Below are positions 10,001-18,578 of a DNA stretch of 64,000 nt, one piece after another (within the stretch, counting starts at the first letter, position 1; each line of letters starts with the position of its first letter). Under the pieces are notes generated by a model. It ran no database searches. It was not told the DNA's origin and saw nothing but the letters and a program-made list of their open reading frames with translations. The translations under genes were made by a program, and so were the position numbers. Origin of the DNA: Bacteroidota bacterium (GTDB lineage: Bacteria; Bacteroidota; Bacteroidia; Flavobacteriales; Flavobacteriaceae); NCBI GenBank assembly GCA_023386585.1, contig JAEWJM010000009.1, positions 1-64,000 on the forward strand, given 5' to 3'.

Positions 10001-10874
10001 TCAGTAGCGGATCCATTGTGGTGATGCGCTTTCCGTCGCCGCCTTTCGCTGTAATATAATAATAGGAGCGCGTTGCGTAGAGATTGTTGTGCGTCTGGCT
10101 TTCGTCGTTCCAATTGTCGACACCTTCGGCATAAAACAAAATGTAGTCGGCAGAATCAAAAGACCCGTCGCTTTCGCCAACGACCTGTATTGCGTTTTCT
10201 TCAAGATCTGACGGATAAAACGTACTGTTGAGCAGCGGCAGCATCCGGCCGCCGTTACCGTAGATTTTTATTTTGCGCGGATCGCCGGAAATGCTCATTC
10301 CGAGTGACTGGAGAAAATTTTTCGACAGTTTGTAGACTCCCGATTTTTCAACATAAAAACGATACACATCGCCCGTGGCCAGTATCGAATTTGAAATAGC
10401 ACTGACGTTATTGTATTCGGCCGGCATCCGGAGCGCCGACGGGCTAATAATATAGGAGAAAGATTTTATGCGCTTGTATGAAGATCCGTCGCGGATGATT
10501 GGCGAGAGCATAATATGCACAAACCGAAGGTCGCGTGCCTGTAATGCCGAAATCTGCGGGTTCGGGTTGATCGGGATTTCTGAAGATCTAAGGTCGCCGA
10601 GCGCTGAAGCTGCGATGGGTTCGTAAACGATATTGGTTACCTGAAGCGAATTTTTGTCTACCGGCTGGCTGTAAGGAAGTTTAAGGCTGAAAAACACCTG
10701 GCGGCGGTCCTGATCGTAGAAAAAGCTTTCCGAATTGAAGTGCGGGATATTGAGTTTATCGTCTCCAAAAGCCATTTCATTGTTCGCGGACCAGTCAAGC
10801 ACTATATCGCTTTTCTGCTGTCCGTAACATACTGCTATTAATAGGAGAAAAATTGAAGATAGTGCGTGCTTCAT
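7032..10874 (-). CDS. porU: T9SS sortase / C-terminal signal peptidase PorU
   Basis: PorU is the surface-exposed, gingipain-related (C25) cysteine peptidase that removes the C-terminal sorting domain from T9SS cargo and attaches it to the cell surface. The protein has 1280 residues with a signal peptide (AVCYG-QQK). The C25-like domain occupies about residues 540-900, with the catalytic His789 in YLGHGGEDG and Cys823 in ITITCEF. The C-terminus (from about 1190, NYPNPFVNYTQFWF, ending KYEKLVVL) is itself a sorting-type domain, which PorU is known to keep. PorV follows 39 bases downstream. The gene is divergent from gldJ, with 211 bases of shared upstream DNA. Confidence 0.96.
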   Translation of the reverse strand: MKHALSSIFLLLIAVCYGQQKSDIVLDWSANNEMAFGDDKLNIPHFNSESFFYDQDRRQVFFSLKLPYSQPVDKNSLQVTNIVYEPIAASALGDLRSSEIPINPNPQISALQARDLRFVHIMLSPIIRDGSSYKRIKSFSYIISPSALRMPAEYNNVSAISNSILATGDVYRFYVEKSGVYKLSKNFLQSLGMSISGDPRKIKIYGNGGRMLPLLNSTFYPSDLEENAIQVVGESDGSFDSADYILFYAEGVDNWNDESQTHNNLYATRSYYYITAKGGDGKRITTMDPLLNTTQPITTISIFDDYQYHEKDLVNIVRLGRRWFGEQFSVDPQQEFTFSFPNIVTTTPISISVYAASASFTSTSFNVQANGQPVGNISFNPLFANSGIEANSGTLPVSASFPAAENVTIKLTYNNNGVPGSKGYLDYIILKAQRALKGTGKQFRFQYNAAASLTGVGEYQVTNASDISQIWDITDIYNTGKWENTSAASTFSFRAPLGEVRKYITVVPNDYYSPSKENQSRVANQDLKGTIFNNSQGQFENIDYIIVAPANMKNQAERLANFHRGYSALTTRVVTLESIYQEFSSGKQDVAAIRNFIKYVYENASAPSERVKYVNLFGDASFDYTDRIPDNSNIVPTFHALFSYSTGEASFASDDFFGLMDPTEGNVVSFFGGIDIAVGRMIADDANQAEELVTKVIDYHDLKSYGSWRNNIVMISDDSDKPSDATLQQNQNQLADIISTQKPFFNVKKILLDAYEEETSAGGNRYPKAREDLFNAFEKGALVFNYLGHGGEDGLSGERIWEKSDGQNLQNRFKYPLFITITCEFSRFDNPYRPTAGEFTYWNARGGAISMITTIRSIGQAPAEQFNFRLSEYLFNYGQGAGEQLPIAESLRRAKNSSPSPSTNVVFYLGDPAMMLAIPKPKVRLTKVNDQPVTGPIENFESLAYMKLTGDVTDENDNPLNNYNGELSVNIFDKSIPRITLNNDNNASPMNFNVLGETIFRGNASIVNGQWEFGFVVPRDIRIPLGNGRISFYAKRDQIYLDKAGYNTNIIIGGINENAVADNVGPTVKLYMNDQTFVSGGITNESPIFLAYLEDEHGINTASGIGHDIVAILDGNESSPYILNDYYETELDDYTKGKVRFPFRNLTKGLHTITFKAWDVYNNPITAEVQFMVVGDENITLTNVLNYPNPFVNYTQFWFTHNRPFEPLEVQVQVITVTGKVVWTRNQVITTDGFLSRDITWDGRDDFGDRIGKGVYIYKLTVRSSVTNSKAEKYEKLVVL

Positions 10875-11027
10875 CAGGAGTAGTAACGTGTTTAGGAATG
10901 AAATATTACGAGGTAAAAATAATTATTTAATTAGATTTGGTATAATAAAGAATTTTAAAATGCGTTCTTAGCTGTGTATTCCGCGGGATTACAGATTTTA
11001 CAGAAAATTATAATTAAAAAAAAGGTG

Positions 11028-11056
11028 TTGCAGTTTAACGGTTAATTGTTATATTG
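11028..11056 (+). promoter_or_regulatory. Probable Bacteroidetes-type promoter of gldJ
   Basis: A TTG at 11028-11030 is followed after 19 bases by TATATTG at 11050-11056. This resembles the -33 TTTG / -7 TAnnTTTG consensus of the Bacteroidetes housekeeping sigma factor. The transcript would then have a leader of about 25 bases before the gldJ start. This is a match by eye only. Confidence 0.4.
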
Positions 11057-11085
11057 CGCCTCGAAATTTTATTACCTACTAAAGT

Positions 11086-12825
11086 ATGAAAGTAAACAAG
11101 ATTATGGCTATCCGACTGATGCTTGCGCTTGCATTGGTAGTTGGGTTTTCGGGCTGTGGTAAGAAATCCAGTTCGAAAAGTTCGTCCAGGGCAACCGGCT
11201 GGAAGATTAACGACAGCAAGGGCGGGTTTCAATATGCTTCAAAATTTAAGAAGCAGGCGACAGGACCGGGACTTGTTATGGTTGAGGGCGGAACCTTCAC
11301 CATGGGTAGAGTACAGGACGATGTAATGCACGATTGGAACAACACGCCAAACCAGCAACACGTCATGTCTTTTTATATGGATGAAACAGAGGTTACCAAC
11401 CTTATGTATATGGAATATCTTGACTGGCTTAAGCGCGTATTCCCGCCAGATCAGGAAAACTACAAAAATATTTACGAAGGCGCTTCTCCCGATACTCTTG
11501 TATGGAGAAACAGGCTTGGTTATAATGAAACGATGACCAACAACTACCTTCGTCACCCGGCTTACGCAGAATATCCTGTAGTAGGTGTCAACTGGATCCA
11601 GGCTGTTGAATTCAGCAAATGGCGTACTGATAGGGTAAACGAAAAAACACTCGAAGATCAAAAGTATCTTGCTAAAGACGCAAAACTTGCTGCAGAGCCA
11701 GGAAAAACCTTCAGTACCGATACGTACCTTGCCGCTCCAACCCAAACTTATGGTGGCGATGAGAATATCGTACTTAAAAAAGGCCGTGGTCGTCAGGCTG
11801 CAAGGCCGGCTGCCTCAAACAACGCCGGAGGTGCTGCACCTTCAACTGCTACAACCGGAACTACTTCAGGAAACGATCCGAAAAATGTTTACGCTCAGCG
11901 TACTTCAGGACTGATCCTTCCGGAATACCGGCTTCCAACCGAAGCGGAATGGGAATATGCAGCGGCAGCTGATGTCGGACAAAGGGAATACAACATTTAC
12001 AAAGGACAAAAGAAATATCCTTGGTCTGGAAGCTACACACGTTCTGGAAAACGGAAAGTTAAAGGCGATCAGCTTGCGAACTTCAAACAAGGAAAAGGCG
12101 ACTACGGAGGAATTGCCGGATGGTCTGATGACGGCGCCGATATCACCAATAAAGTTAAGTCATATCCACCAAACGATTTCGGATTGTACGATATGGCGGG
12201 TAACGTAGCCGAGTGGGTTGCCGACGTTTACAGGCCGATCGTTGACGACGAGGCTAGCGACTTCAACTACTACAGAGGTAACGTTTACACCAAGAATAAA
12301 ATCGGAGAAGACGGAAAAGTTGAAATCGTAACTGCTGAAACACAGAAATTCGATACACTTCCAAACGGTAAGATCATGGCTCGTAATTTCCCCGGTGAAA
12401 TTGCTACTGTGCCGGTTGATGAAAACGAAACTTACCTGCGTCAGAATTTCGATAAATCAGATAACAGAAACTACCGCGATGGTGACAAGCAGTCAACACG
12501 TTACTTCAAATTCGGATCGGAAGACGAAGACGATCCTAAGAAAAAGGAGCAACAGCGTATGTACGACTCACCTGAGCATAATGTAACTACCGACAGCCTT
12601 GGAAACATGGTCCGCAAATACGACCATTCAAGCAAAAGGACAACTCTGATCAACGATGATGTCAGGGTTTACAAAGGAGGTTCATGGAGAGACCGTGCTT
12701 ACTGGCTCGATCCGGGACAAAGAAGGTACTTCCCTCAGGATATGGCAACAGACTACATTGGTTTCCGTTGCGCTATGTCAAGGGTTGGTCCGAAAGCTGA
12801 CAAGAAAAAACGACCAAGAAACTAA
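11086..12825 (+). CDS. gldJ: Gliding motility lipoprotein GldJ
   Basis: GldJ is an outer-membrane lipoprotein needed for gliding and for the T9SS, where it stabilises other Gld components. The 579-residue product has a lipobox ending at Cys24 (VVGFSGC) and a Ser/Lys-rich tether. It has a sulfatase-modifying-factor (FGE) fold: an N-terminal GGTFTMG motif near residue 70, RLPTEAEWEY near 285, DMAGNVAEWVADVY near 370 and KGGSWRDR near 530. A low-complexity insertion (Ala/Thr/Gly-rich, about residues 240-265) splits the fold. It is divergent from porU and followed by a terminator and murF. The gene order is that of the flavobacterial gld/por locus. Confidence 0.96.
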   Translation: MKVNKIMAIRLMLALALVVGFSGCGKKSSSKSSSRATGWKINDSKGGFQYASKFKKQATGPGLVMVEGGTFTMGRVQDDVMHDWNNTPNQQHVMSFYMDETEVTNLMYMEYLDWLKRVFPPDQENYKNIYEGASPDTLVWRNRLGYNETMTNNYLRHPAYAEYPVVGVNWIQAVEFSKWRTDRVNEKTLEDQKYLAKDAKLAAEPGKTFSTDTYLAAPTQTYGGDENIVLKKGRGRQAARPAASNNAGGAAPSTATTGTTSGNDPKNVYAQRTSGLILPEYRLPTEAEWEYAAAADVGQREYNIYKGQKKYPWSGSYTRSGKRKVKGDQLANFKQGKGDYGGIAGWSDDGADITNKVKSYPPNDFGLYDMAGNVAEWVADVYRPIVDDEASDFNYYRGNVYTKNKIGEDGKVEIVTAETQKFDTLPNGKIMARNFPGEIATVPVDENETYLRQNFDKSDNRNYRDGDKQSTRYFKFGSEDEDDPKKKEQQRMYDSPEHNVTTDSLGNMVRKYDHSSKRTTLINDDVRVYKGGSWRDRAYWLDPGQRRYFPQDMATDYIGFRCAMSRVGPKADKKKRPRN

Positions 12826-12843
12826 TATCTAATATTGAAATAG

Positions 12844-12870
12844 AAGCCCTGCAAAGGGCTTTTGTTTTTT
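12844..12870 (+). terminator. Terminator downstream of gldJ
   Basis: The stem AAGCCCT/AGGGCTT has a GCAA tetraloop and is followed by TTTGTTTTTT. It ends just before the murF start, so murF either uses read-through or has a promoter within this short gap. Confidence 0.75.
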
Positions 12871-12878
12871 GCGATAAT

Positions 12879-14159
12879 ATGGACATCAGTAGCATTCACG
12901 AAATCTTCCTCAAATCTTCCGGCGTATCGACCGACACGCGTAAAATTTTTTCCGGCTGCCTGTTCGTGGCCATTAAGGGCGCTAACTTCGATGCGAATAC
13001 GTTTGCAGCAGAAGCGCTGGCAAAAGGCGCCGCGCATACTATTATTGACAATCCGGAATTTTATATTGATGAGCGAACAATACTTGTCAATGACAGCCTT
13101 GCAACGCTGCAGGAATTAAGTACATTTCACCGCGAATGGCTTGGAATCCCAATTGTATCGCTCACCGGAAGCAACGGGAAAACGACCACAAAAGAACTGA
13201 TCAACGCCGTGCTTAAGAAAAAGTACAAATGCGCAGCAACCTTTGGCAACCTGAACAACCATATCGGCGTTCCGCTGACATTGCTCTCATTTACCCGTGA
13301 AACTGAGATCGGAATTGTCGAAATGGGCGCCAACCACCAAAAGGAAATCGAATTTCTTTGTCGACTCGCAAAACCGGATTTTGGTTATATCACCAATTTC
13401 GGAAAAGCACATCTCGAGGGTTTTGGCGGAGTGGAAGGCGTGATCCGCGGGAAGAGCGAGATGTACGATTACCTGCGTAATAATGGCAAAACCGCATTTG
13501 TCAATCTTGATGACCCGATCCAGGAGCGGCGCTCGGAAGGAATCAAAAGATTTTCTTTTTCAATCGGATCGCCCGCTGATGTCGAAATCGATGCTATATC
13601 TGCCGATCCGTTTGTAAAGATTACATACAACACTGTCAATATCCAGTCGAATCTGATTGGCGCTTACAACGCACCAAATATTATTGCCGCGATTGCAATT
13701 GGAACTTTTTTTAATGTCGCACAATCCGATATAAAGTCGGCTATCGAATCCTATACGCCCGATAACAACCGCTCACAACTGATCACACGCGGAAGCAACG
13801 AGATCATTCTTGACGCCTACAATGCGAATCCCAGTAGCATGATGGCTGCAATAGACAATTTCCGAAAACTCCAAAAGCCTGAAAAGGTTGCTATTCTTGG
13901 CGATATGTTTGAATTGGGCGCCGAAAGTCTGCAGGAACACAAGAATATTCTCGAGCAGGCGGCGAAGGCAAGCGGAGTCGGTTTTCATTTTGTGGGAAAG
14001 GACTTTTTTGCAGTTAAAGCTGCATTTCCAGAAGCTAAATTTTTTGAAAATTACGAATTGCTTCGTGAACACCTCCAAAATTGCAAAATCGAAAACAGCC
14101 TAATGCTGATTAAAGGTTCCCGCGGAATGGCGCTCGAGCGGATACTGGAAGAGATTTGA
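12879..14159 (+). CDS. murF: UDP-N-acetylmuramoyl-tripeptide--D-alanyl-D-alanine ligase
   Basis: MurF adds D-Ala-D-Ala to the UDP-MurNAc-tripeptide, the last cytoplasmic step of peptidoglycan precursor assembly. The product has 426 residues. The N-terminal Mur ligase domain contains the substrate-binding DTRKIFSGCLFVA near residue 19. The ATP-binding P-loop GSNGKTTT lies at 97-104. The central domain has EMGANHQKEIEFL near 150. The C-terminal domain contains DAYNANPSSM near 310, the usual MurF signature. It follows gldJ on the same strand after a terminator. The linkage to gldJ is conserved in flavobacteria. Confidence 0.96.
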   Translation: MDISSIHEIFLKSSGVSTDTRKIFSGCLFVAIKGANFDANTFAAEALAKGAAHTIIDNPEFYIDERTILVNDSLATLQELSTFHREWLGIPIVSLTGSNGKTTTKELINAVLKKKYKCAATFGNLNNHIGVPLTLLSFTRETEIGIVEMGANHQKEIEFLCRLAKPDFGYITNFGKAHLEGFGGVEGVIRGKSEMYDYLRNNGKTAFVNLDDPIQERRSEGIKRFSFSIGSPADVEIDAISADPFVKITYNTVNIQSNLIGAYNAPNIIAAIAIGTFFNVAQSDIKSAIESYTPDNNRSQLITRGSNEIILDAYNANPSSMMAAIDNFRKLQKPEKVAILGDMFELGAESLQEHKNILEQAAKASGVGFHFVGKDFFAVKAAFPEAKFFENYELLREHLQNCKIENSLMLIKGSRGMALERILEEI

Positions 14160-14187
14160 ACGAACCGAATAAAGCAATTTTACCGAT

Positions 14188-16218
14188 ATGGCAACAAAAG
14201 GCAGTGGTTCAAAGACAAAGCACCCCGATCATATTGAGCCGATGCTTTGTACACTTGTCAAAGAAGTTCCATCATCCGACAATTACCTTTATGAGCTAAA
14301 ATGGGATGGCTATCGGATTGTTTCTTTTGTTGAAGAGGGTAAAGTCCGAATGGATTCGCGCAGCGGACTCAACTATACTTCCAAATATCCGCCAATTGAA
14401 AAAGCATTAAAACAGTTGCAAATCGACGTCATTCTTGACGGTGAGGTTGTGGTTTTCAATGCGGAAGGCAAAGCCGATTTTGATGCGCTCCAAAAGTACA
14501 ATGGCCACAATTCACCGATTACATACTGTGTTTTTGATTTGCTTTCGCTGAATGGTCAAAACACAATGCAGCTTCCGCTGACCGATCGGCGGTCACTGCT
14601 TGAAATGCTGGTGAAAGACAATGACGTTCTTCAATTCAGCGAGTCCTTCGACGATGGAAAGGCACTTTATGAAAAAGCCCTCGATGAAAATCTCGAAGGA
14701 ATTGTCGCAAAAAAGAAGGATAGCATTTACCGGCCCGGAATCCGCGGAAATGACTGGTTGAAAATCCCGACCCGAAAACGACAGGAATTCGTTGTTGGCG
14801 GCTGGGCAGAATCGCAAAGCGGACGCTCGTTCAGAAGTCTGTTGTTTGGCGCCTACGAAAATGGCGAGCTGCGATGGATAGGACGTTCCGGCGCCGGATA
14901 CAAGGATTCGGAAATGCCCGGAATCTTGAAAAAGCTGGAAGCTCTCGAAATAAAAGATTCGCCGTTCGTAAATCCGGTACTCGATACGAAAGGCGTAAAA
15001 ATGCACTGGGTCAAGCCAAAATTAGTGGCGAACTTTGAATTTGCAACGTGGACAAAATCCGGCCGTATTCGAAAGCCGGCAACATTCCTTGGCTTTCGTC
15101 TCGATAAAAAATCCGAAGACGTTGTCAGGGAAGTTCCGAAAGACATTGTATCTGCTGCGAAAGAAGCATCGGCAAGTCCAACCCCGAAAACTGTCTATAA
15201 TAGATCTTCCGAAAAACCAAAAAATCCAAAATACCTTAACGAAGGCAGCAATTGGGAACGCGTCGACGAATCCCGTAAAGGCAAATCCACGTCCGACTTC
15301 GAACTTCCGCACTGTATTATTACGCTGCACGATATCGAACGTGAACTGTGGACAGGGATTCCGAAGGCAAAACTCATCCTTTACTACAATACCATTTCGC
15401 AATTTATACTTCCGCATCTGAAGGATCGGCCGCAGTCGCTAAACCTGAAGTTGACACATGCCGGCGGCCCGACGACTTTCATCAAGGATATGGAAAACCG
15501 CCAGCCATCGTGCGCCGATATCTTTGCCGACAAGCGGCGCGTGAACAAGCCGGGAAAACGAAGCCGAATCGATTACCTGGTTTGCAATAATGCCGAAACG
15601 CTCGTCTATCTCGTTGATTGCGGCTGTGTCGACATTAATCCGTGGGCGTCGCGGACATCATCTCCAAACGAGCCTGATTATATTTGGATCGACCTCGATC
15701 CAACCGTCGGAAGCGAACCGTCCTCGGAAGAGGACGGATTCAAAAAAGCAGTGGAAATCGCAATGGCTGCCAAAGAAATTCTTGACAAATACAAATTGAA
15801 AGCCTTCGTCAAGACATCCGGGAAAACCGGTATCCATATTTATGTTCCATGCAGCGGAATCGACTTTTTCCAAAGCCGGAAGATCGCCAATTCAATCGGA
15901 GACGAAATCCATTCACTCACAAAAAGCATCAGCACACGGCACGAAAGCATCAACCGACGCGGCAACTCGGTTTACATCGATGCGAACCAGAACGATTATG
16001 CCGATACGCTTGCCGCGCCGTATTCCGTAAGGCCATATCACGAGCCATTGGTAAGTACGCCACTCGACTGGAAGGAAATCAAGATCGGCCTCGACCGTTA
16101 CGATTTCAATATCAATACAATTGACGCCCGACTGAAGAAAGGCGACAAATTTCTCGGTGTTTTAGACCGCAAAATTGCTGCACAGAACTCCAAAAAGCTG
16201 GCGCAAATTTTCCTATGA
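14188..16218 (+). CDS. ligD: DNA ligase D-like protein: ATP-dependent ligase fused to LigD polymerase domain
   Basis: This fusion is expected to act in Ku-dependent non-homologous end joining. The N-terminal half (residues 15-320) is an ATP-dependent DNA ligase with the adenylated Lys38 in YELKWDGYR, EGIVAKK near 165 and the OB-fold motif WVKPKLVANFEF near 275. The C-terminal half (about 380-676) is the archaeo-eukaryotic-primase-type polymerase, with the metal-binding IWIDLDPT near 505, KTSGKTGIHIYVP near 540 and APYSVRPY near 612. A charged linker joins the halves. The N-terminal phosphoesterase domain found in many LigD proteins is missing, and the ligase-then-polymerase order with 676 residues is the short form. 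No ku gene is visible in the window. It lies 28 bases after murF and converges on the DUF3570 gene. Confidence 0.92.
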   Translation: MATKGSGSKTKHPDHIEPMLCTLVKEVPSSDNYLYELKWDGYRIVSFVEEGKVRMDSRSGLNYTSKYPPIEKALKQLQIDVILDGEVVVFNAEGKADFDALQKYNGHNSPITYCVFDLLSLNGQNTMQLPLTDRRSLLEMLVKDNDVLQFSESFDDGKALYEKALDENLEGIVAKKKDSIYRPGIRGNDWLKIPTRKRQEFVVGGWAESQSGRSFRSLLFGAYENGELRWIGRSGAGYKDSEMPGILKKLEALEIKDSPFVNPVLDTKGVKMHWVKPKLVANFEFATWTKSGRIRKPATFLGFRLDKKSEDVVREVPKDIVSAAKEASASPTPKTVYNRSSEKPKNPKYLNEGSNWERVDESRKGKSTSDFELPHCIITLHDIERELWTGIPKAKLILYYNTISQFILPHLKDRPQSLNLKLTHAGGPTTFIKDMENRQPSCADIFADKRRVNKPGKRSRIDYLVCNNAETLVYLVDCGCVDINPWASRTSSPNEPDYIWIDLDPTVGSEPSSEEDGFKKAVEIAMAAKEILDKYKLKAFVKTSGKTGIHIYVPCSGIDFFQSRKIANSIGDEIHSLTKSISTRHESINRRGNSVYIDANQNDYADTLAAPYSVRPYHEPLVSTPLDWKEIKIGLDRYDFNINTIDARLKKGDKFLGVLDRKIAAQNSKKLAQIFL

Positions 16219-16231
16219 AATCGCGATAATC

Positions 16232-17410
16232 CTATTTGTAGCGGAAATTCACGCTGATAATATCCGAAATCATATCCGTAGTCTTGGTGTAATGCCCATA
16301 GCGGATTTCAATCATATTAAAATGCTTCATTCCCAACACGCCTTTAATCGGCATAAAACGGAATCCAAGTCCGAGGAAATTGCTGTTGAATTTTGAAAGA
16401 TCGTAATTGCTGGTGTAAAATTCTTCGGTGCCGTTGTGCAGTCCGTAACCCTTGAAATATTTCACCGCATCCTGTGAATAGTAGCGGTAGAACGGACTGA
16501 CCGAAAAGAACGGTGATATTTTTACCGGAACTTCCAGGTCGATCGTGTGTGATGTGATTCCCCAATCGTCAGTGTAAAACCGGTAATACGTCCGGATGAT
16601 GATATTATCGCCAAGAAAGTAATTTGCCCTTAAGGCAACCGGGATTTTCAGCCTCGAATCCGGCAGATTTTCCTGATGTACCGATCCGTCGAAATAAACG
16701 CGGTGAAACGGCAGTGCAAGATATCCGTTCTGCTTTATGATATCGGCGAGTAACATAATCTGGAAATTCCTGTTCACGACCTGCGAATAGCTGAGCGAGC
16801 CGGCAAACGTATTTCGCGCTTCGGTACCCGCGTCATTTTCACCCGTTCGAAGCTCAACCGGAAGGATCATCTTCACTTGATCCATGAACGCTTGTATCTT
16901 CGCAGTAAACTCGCCGTTGCGGTCTTTGGTTTTTACCGAATAGCCTGCATTTGCACCAAATGACTGATAATCGAATTCGGTTGAAGAAGAAACTCCGAAC
17001 GCCATCGAGTTGCCTTTTTCTTCGTTTTCGATCTCATAGTTGACCGACGGATAGAAGCGCACATCCTGCGATGATGCCGAACTGTTAGCCTGCAGGTCGA
17101 TGTGGTCTGAGGAAGCCGAAGTGTAAAAGTCGATTCCGGCTTCCACATTCAAAGTGTGCTTTTTGCCCGATTCCGAATAATGGATGAGCTTCACGTCAAG
17201 CGTATTTGAAATATCGGTAAGCTTCTCGGTGCCGCGGCCGCCGGTTACTGCCGATTTGTTGCCGTCCTGCGAATAATACGCAGAGACGAGGTTGATTTCC
17301 TCGATCTTGAGTTTCCTCGATTTGTAGCCGGTCGAATCTTTTTCAGCATTCTGCGCCGACAACCTGAAAAGGCTCAATAGCGCCAGCCCGGTGATAAAAT
17401 ATCTTTTCAT
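16232..17410 (-). CDS. DUF3570 family outer-membrane-type protein
   Basis: This 392-residue protein has a signal peptide (LFRLSA-QNA) and then alternating amphipathic beta strands, ending in an aromatic strand with a terminal FRYK. This suggests an outer-membrane beta-barrel. It matches the DUF3570 family as I know it, which travels with a DUF4266 lipoprotein, ApbE and a thioredoxin-like protein, exactly the arrangement found here. The function is not established. The gene lies eight bases downstream of the DUF4266 gene and is the last of the four-gene cassette. Its 3' end converges on ligD with a 13-base gap. I infer that it is the outer-membrane part of a periplasmic redox or metal-related assembly. 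Confidence 0.8.
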   Translation of the reverse strand: MKRYFITGLALLSLFRLSAQNAEKDSTGYKSRKLKIEEINLVSAYYSQDGNKSAVTGGRGTEKLTDISNTLDVKLIHYSESGKKHTLNVEAGIDFYTSASSDHIDLQANSSASSQDVRFYPSVNYEIENEEKGNSMAFGVSSSTEFDYQSFGANAGYSVKTKDRNGEFTAKIQAFMDQVKMILPVELRTGENDAGTEARNTFAGSLSYSQVVNRNFQIMLLADIIKQNGYLALPFHRVYFDGSVHQENLPDSRLKIPVALRANYFLGDNIIIRTYYRFYTDDWGITSHTIDLEVPVKISPFFSVSPFYRYYSQDAVKYFKGYGLHNGTEEFYTSNYDLSKFNSNFLGLGFRFMPIKGVLGMKHFNMIEIRYGHYTKTTDMISDIISVNFRYK

Positions 17411-17418
17411 CCTGGTAG

Positions 17419-17637
17419 TTAATTACAGCCGCAGCCGCCGCCGACTTTACCCGCGTTCGCACCCGAGGCGCCTTCGCGATAGCTTTGAAAGCTCATTTCA
17501 GATTTTTCAACTTTCCGGTTGGCGAGCACCATTTCCGAATCGTTGATCTTGTTTTTTTGGTATTCCTTGACCGGCTCGCACGAAGACGCAACCGACACTG
17601 CAAGGATTGCCAAAATGAGATGACATGTGTTTTTCAT
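17419..17637 (-). CDS. DUF4266 small lipoprotein with GCGC tail
   Basis: This 72-residue protein has a signal peptide and a lipobox-type cysteine at about residue 20 (VASSCEP). The mature part has about 50 residues and ends in a Gly-rich tail, GKVGGGCGCN, that carries two cysteines in a C-G-C arrangement. This matches DUF4266. The start codon overlaps the stop of the upstream ApbE gene, so the two are translationally coupled, and DUF3570 follows eight bases later. The tail could bind metal or be the target of thiol chemistry by the thioredoxin-like protein of the cassette, but that is inference. A segment GASGAN just before the tail loosely resembles the flavinylation consensus of ApbE targets, with Asn in place of Ser or Thr. 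Confidence 0.8.
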   Translation of the reverse strand: MKNTCHLILAILAVSVASSCEPVKEYQKNKINDSEMVLANRKVEKSEMSFQSYREGASGANAGKVGGGCGCN

Positions 17638-18578
17638 TTCAGGTTGATGTTTTTGGAGGTGTATATTTTGTTGTGGTCGTCAATGATGATGCAGTACATT
17701 CCCGGAATCTGGTCGATAAGGTCGAGGCCGGCGGAAATTCCCATTATCGAAACCGGTGTTGCCATCGCATCGGCAAATTCGGCGTTTTTGTGGATGATGG
17801 TCACGCTCTTGATTCCGGAAACCGGCATACCCGTTTTGGGATTTATCGTGTGCGAATATTTCTTTCCGTCGATAATGGCAAATTTTTCATAGGTTCCCGA
17901 TGTCGCAACAGCCATATCGGAAATCTCAAGATAGGAAAACGCCGATGCGGGAAGATCCGGATTTGCGATGCCAACCGTCCATCTTTTGCCGTTTGGCTGG
18001 AAACCCCAGGTTGTCAGGTCGCCCGCAGCGTTAATGATGCCGCTGTGAACATTATTTGCCACGAGTAACTTCCGCGCCATTTCTGCGGCATAACCTTTAC
18101 CGATTCCGCCAAAACCGATCCGCATTCCTTTCTCTTTTAGGAAAACGGTCGAATCGGCCTTATCCAAAATAATGTTGTTGTAATTGATCAGGTACGTCAT
18201 CTTTTTCGCCGTTGCACGATCGGGAAGGCTTGTCATTTTCGTATCAAAATTCCACAAGCCTTTGTCGATGCTGCCGTAGCTGATGTCAAACGCGCCTTGC
18301 GTCAGCTTAGAGATCGCAATGCTTCTTTCGATAAGGCCAAAAACTTCGGCGTCGACCTGTACGGGCCGCAAACCGGCATTTTCGTTAATCTGATTCGTTT
18401 GGCTCTCCGGACTGTAAGTGGTCAGCAGTTTTTCGATGCGGCTTACTTCGGCTATTGCGAGTTCAATTTGCTCCGTGGCAAAGTCCGGATCGGATGAAAG
18501 GACTGTAAATGTAAATTGGTTTCCCATCAATTTGAGGGAACGCGAATGTATTTTTCCGATCAGGTCAACGGTTTGCAA
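17634..18578 (-). CDS. apbE: ApbE family FAD:protein FMN transferase
   Basis: ApbE enzymes move FMN from FAD onto a Thr or Ser of partner proteins outside the cytoplasm. The product shows the family landmarks: LMGNQFTFTV at the start, the central FDISYGSIDKGLWNF, GFGGIGKGYAAEMA, NAAGDLTTWG and KYSHTINPKTGMPV. The start is uncertain. The first ATG (18527) falls inside the conserved first strand, so I prefer a TTG at 18578, which overlaps the end of the thioredoxin gene by 14 bases. Neither choice gives a Sec signal peptide, which is odd for an enzyme acting in the periplasm. The 3' end overlaps DUF4266 by four bases. The flavinylated partner is not obvious in the cassette. Confidence 0.85.
   Translation of the reverse strand: MQTVDLIGKIHSRSLKLMGNQFTFTVLSSDPDFATEQIELAIAEVSRIEKLLTTYSPESQTNQINENAGLRPVQVDAEVFGLIERSIAISKLTQGAFDISYGSIDKGLWNFDTKMTSLPDRATAKKMTYLINYNNIILDKADSTVFLKEKGMRIGFGGIGKGYAAEMARKLLVANNVHSGIINAAGDLTTWGFQPNGKRWTVGIANPDLPASAFSYLEISDMAVATSGTYEKFAIIDGKKYSHTINPKTGMPVSGIKSVTIIHKNAEFADAMATPVSIMGISAGLDLIDQIPGMYCIIIDDHNKIYTSKNINLK

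Noticed and set aside
17419..17637. DUF4266 as a RiPP precursor with a modified GCGC tail
   Set aside because: No modifying enzyme such as a YcaO, radical SAM or lanthipeptide synthetase is nearby. The lipobox and the redox neighbours point to an envelope lipoprotein.
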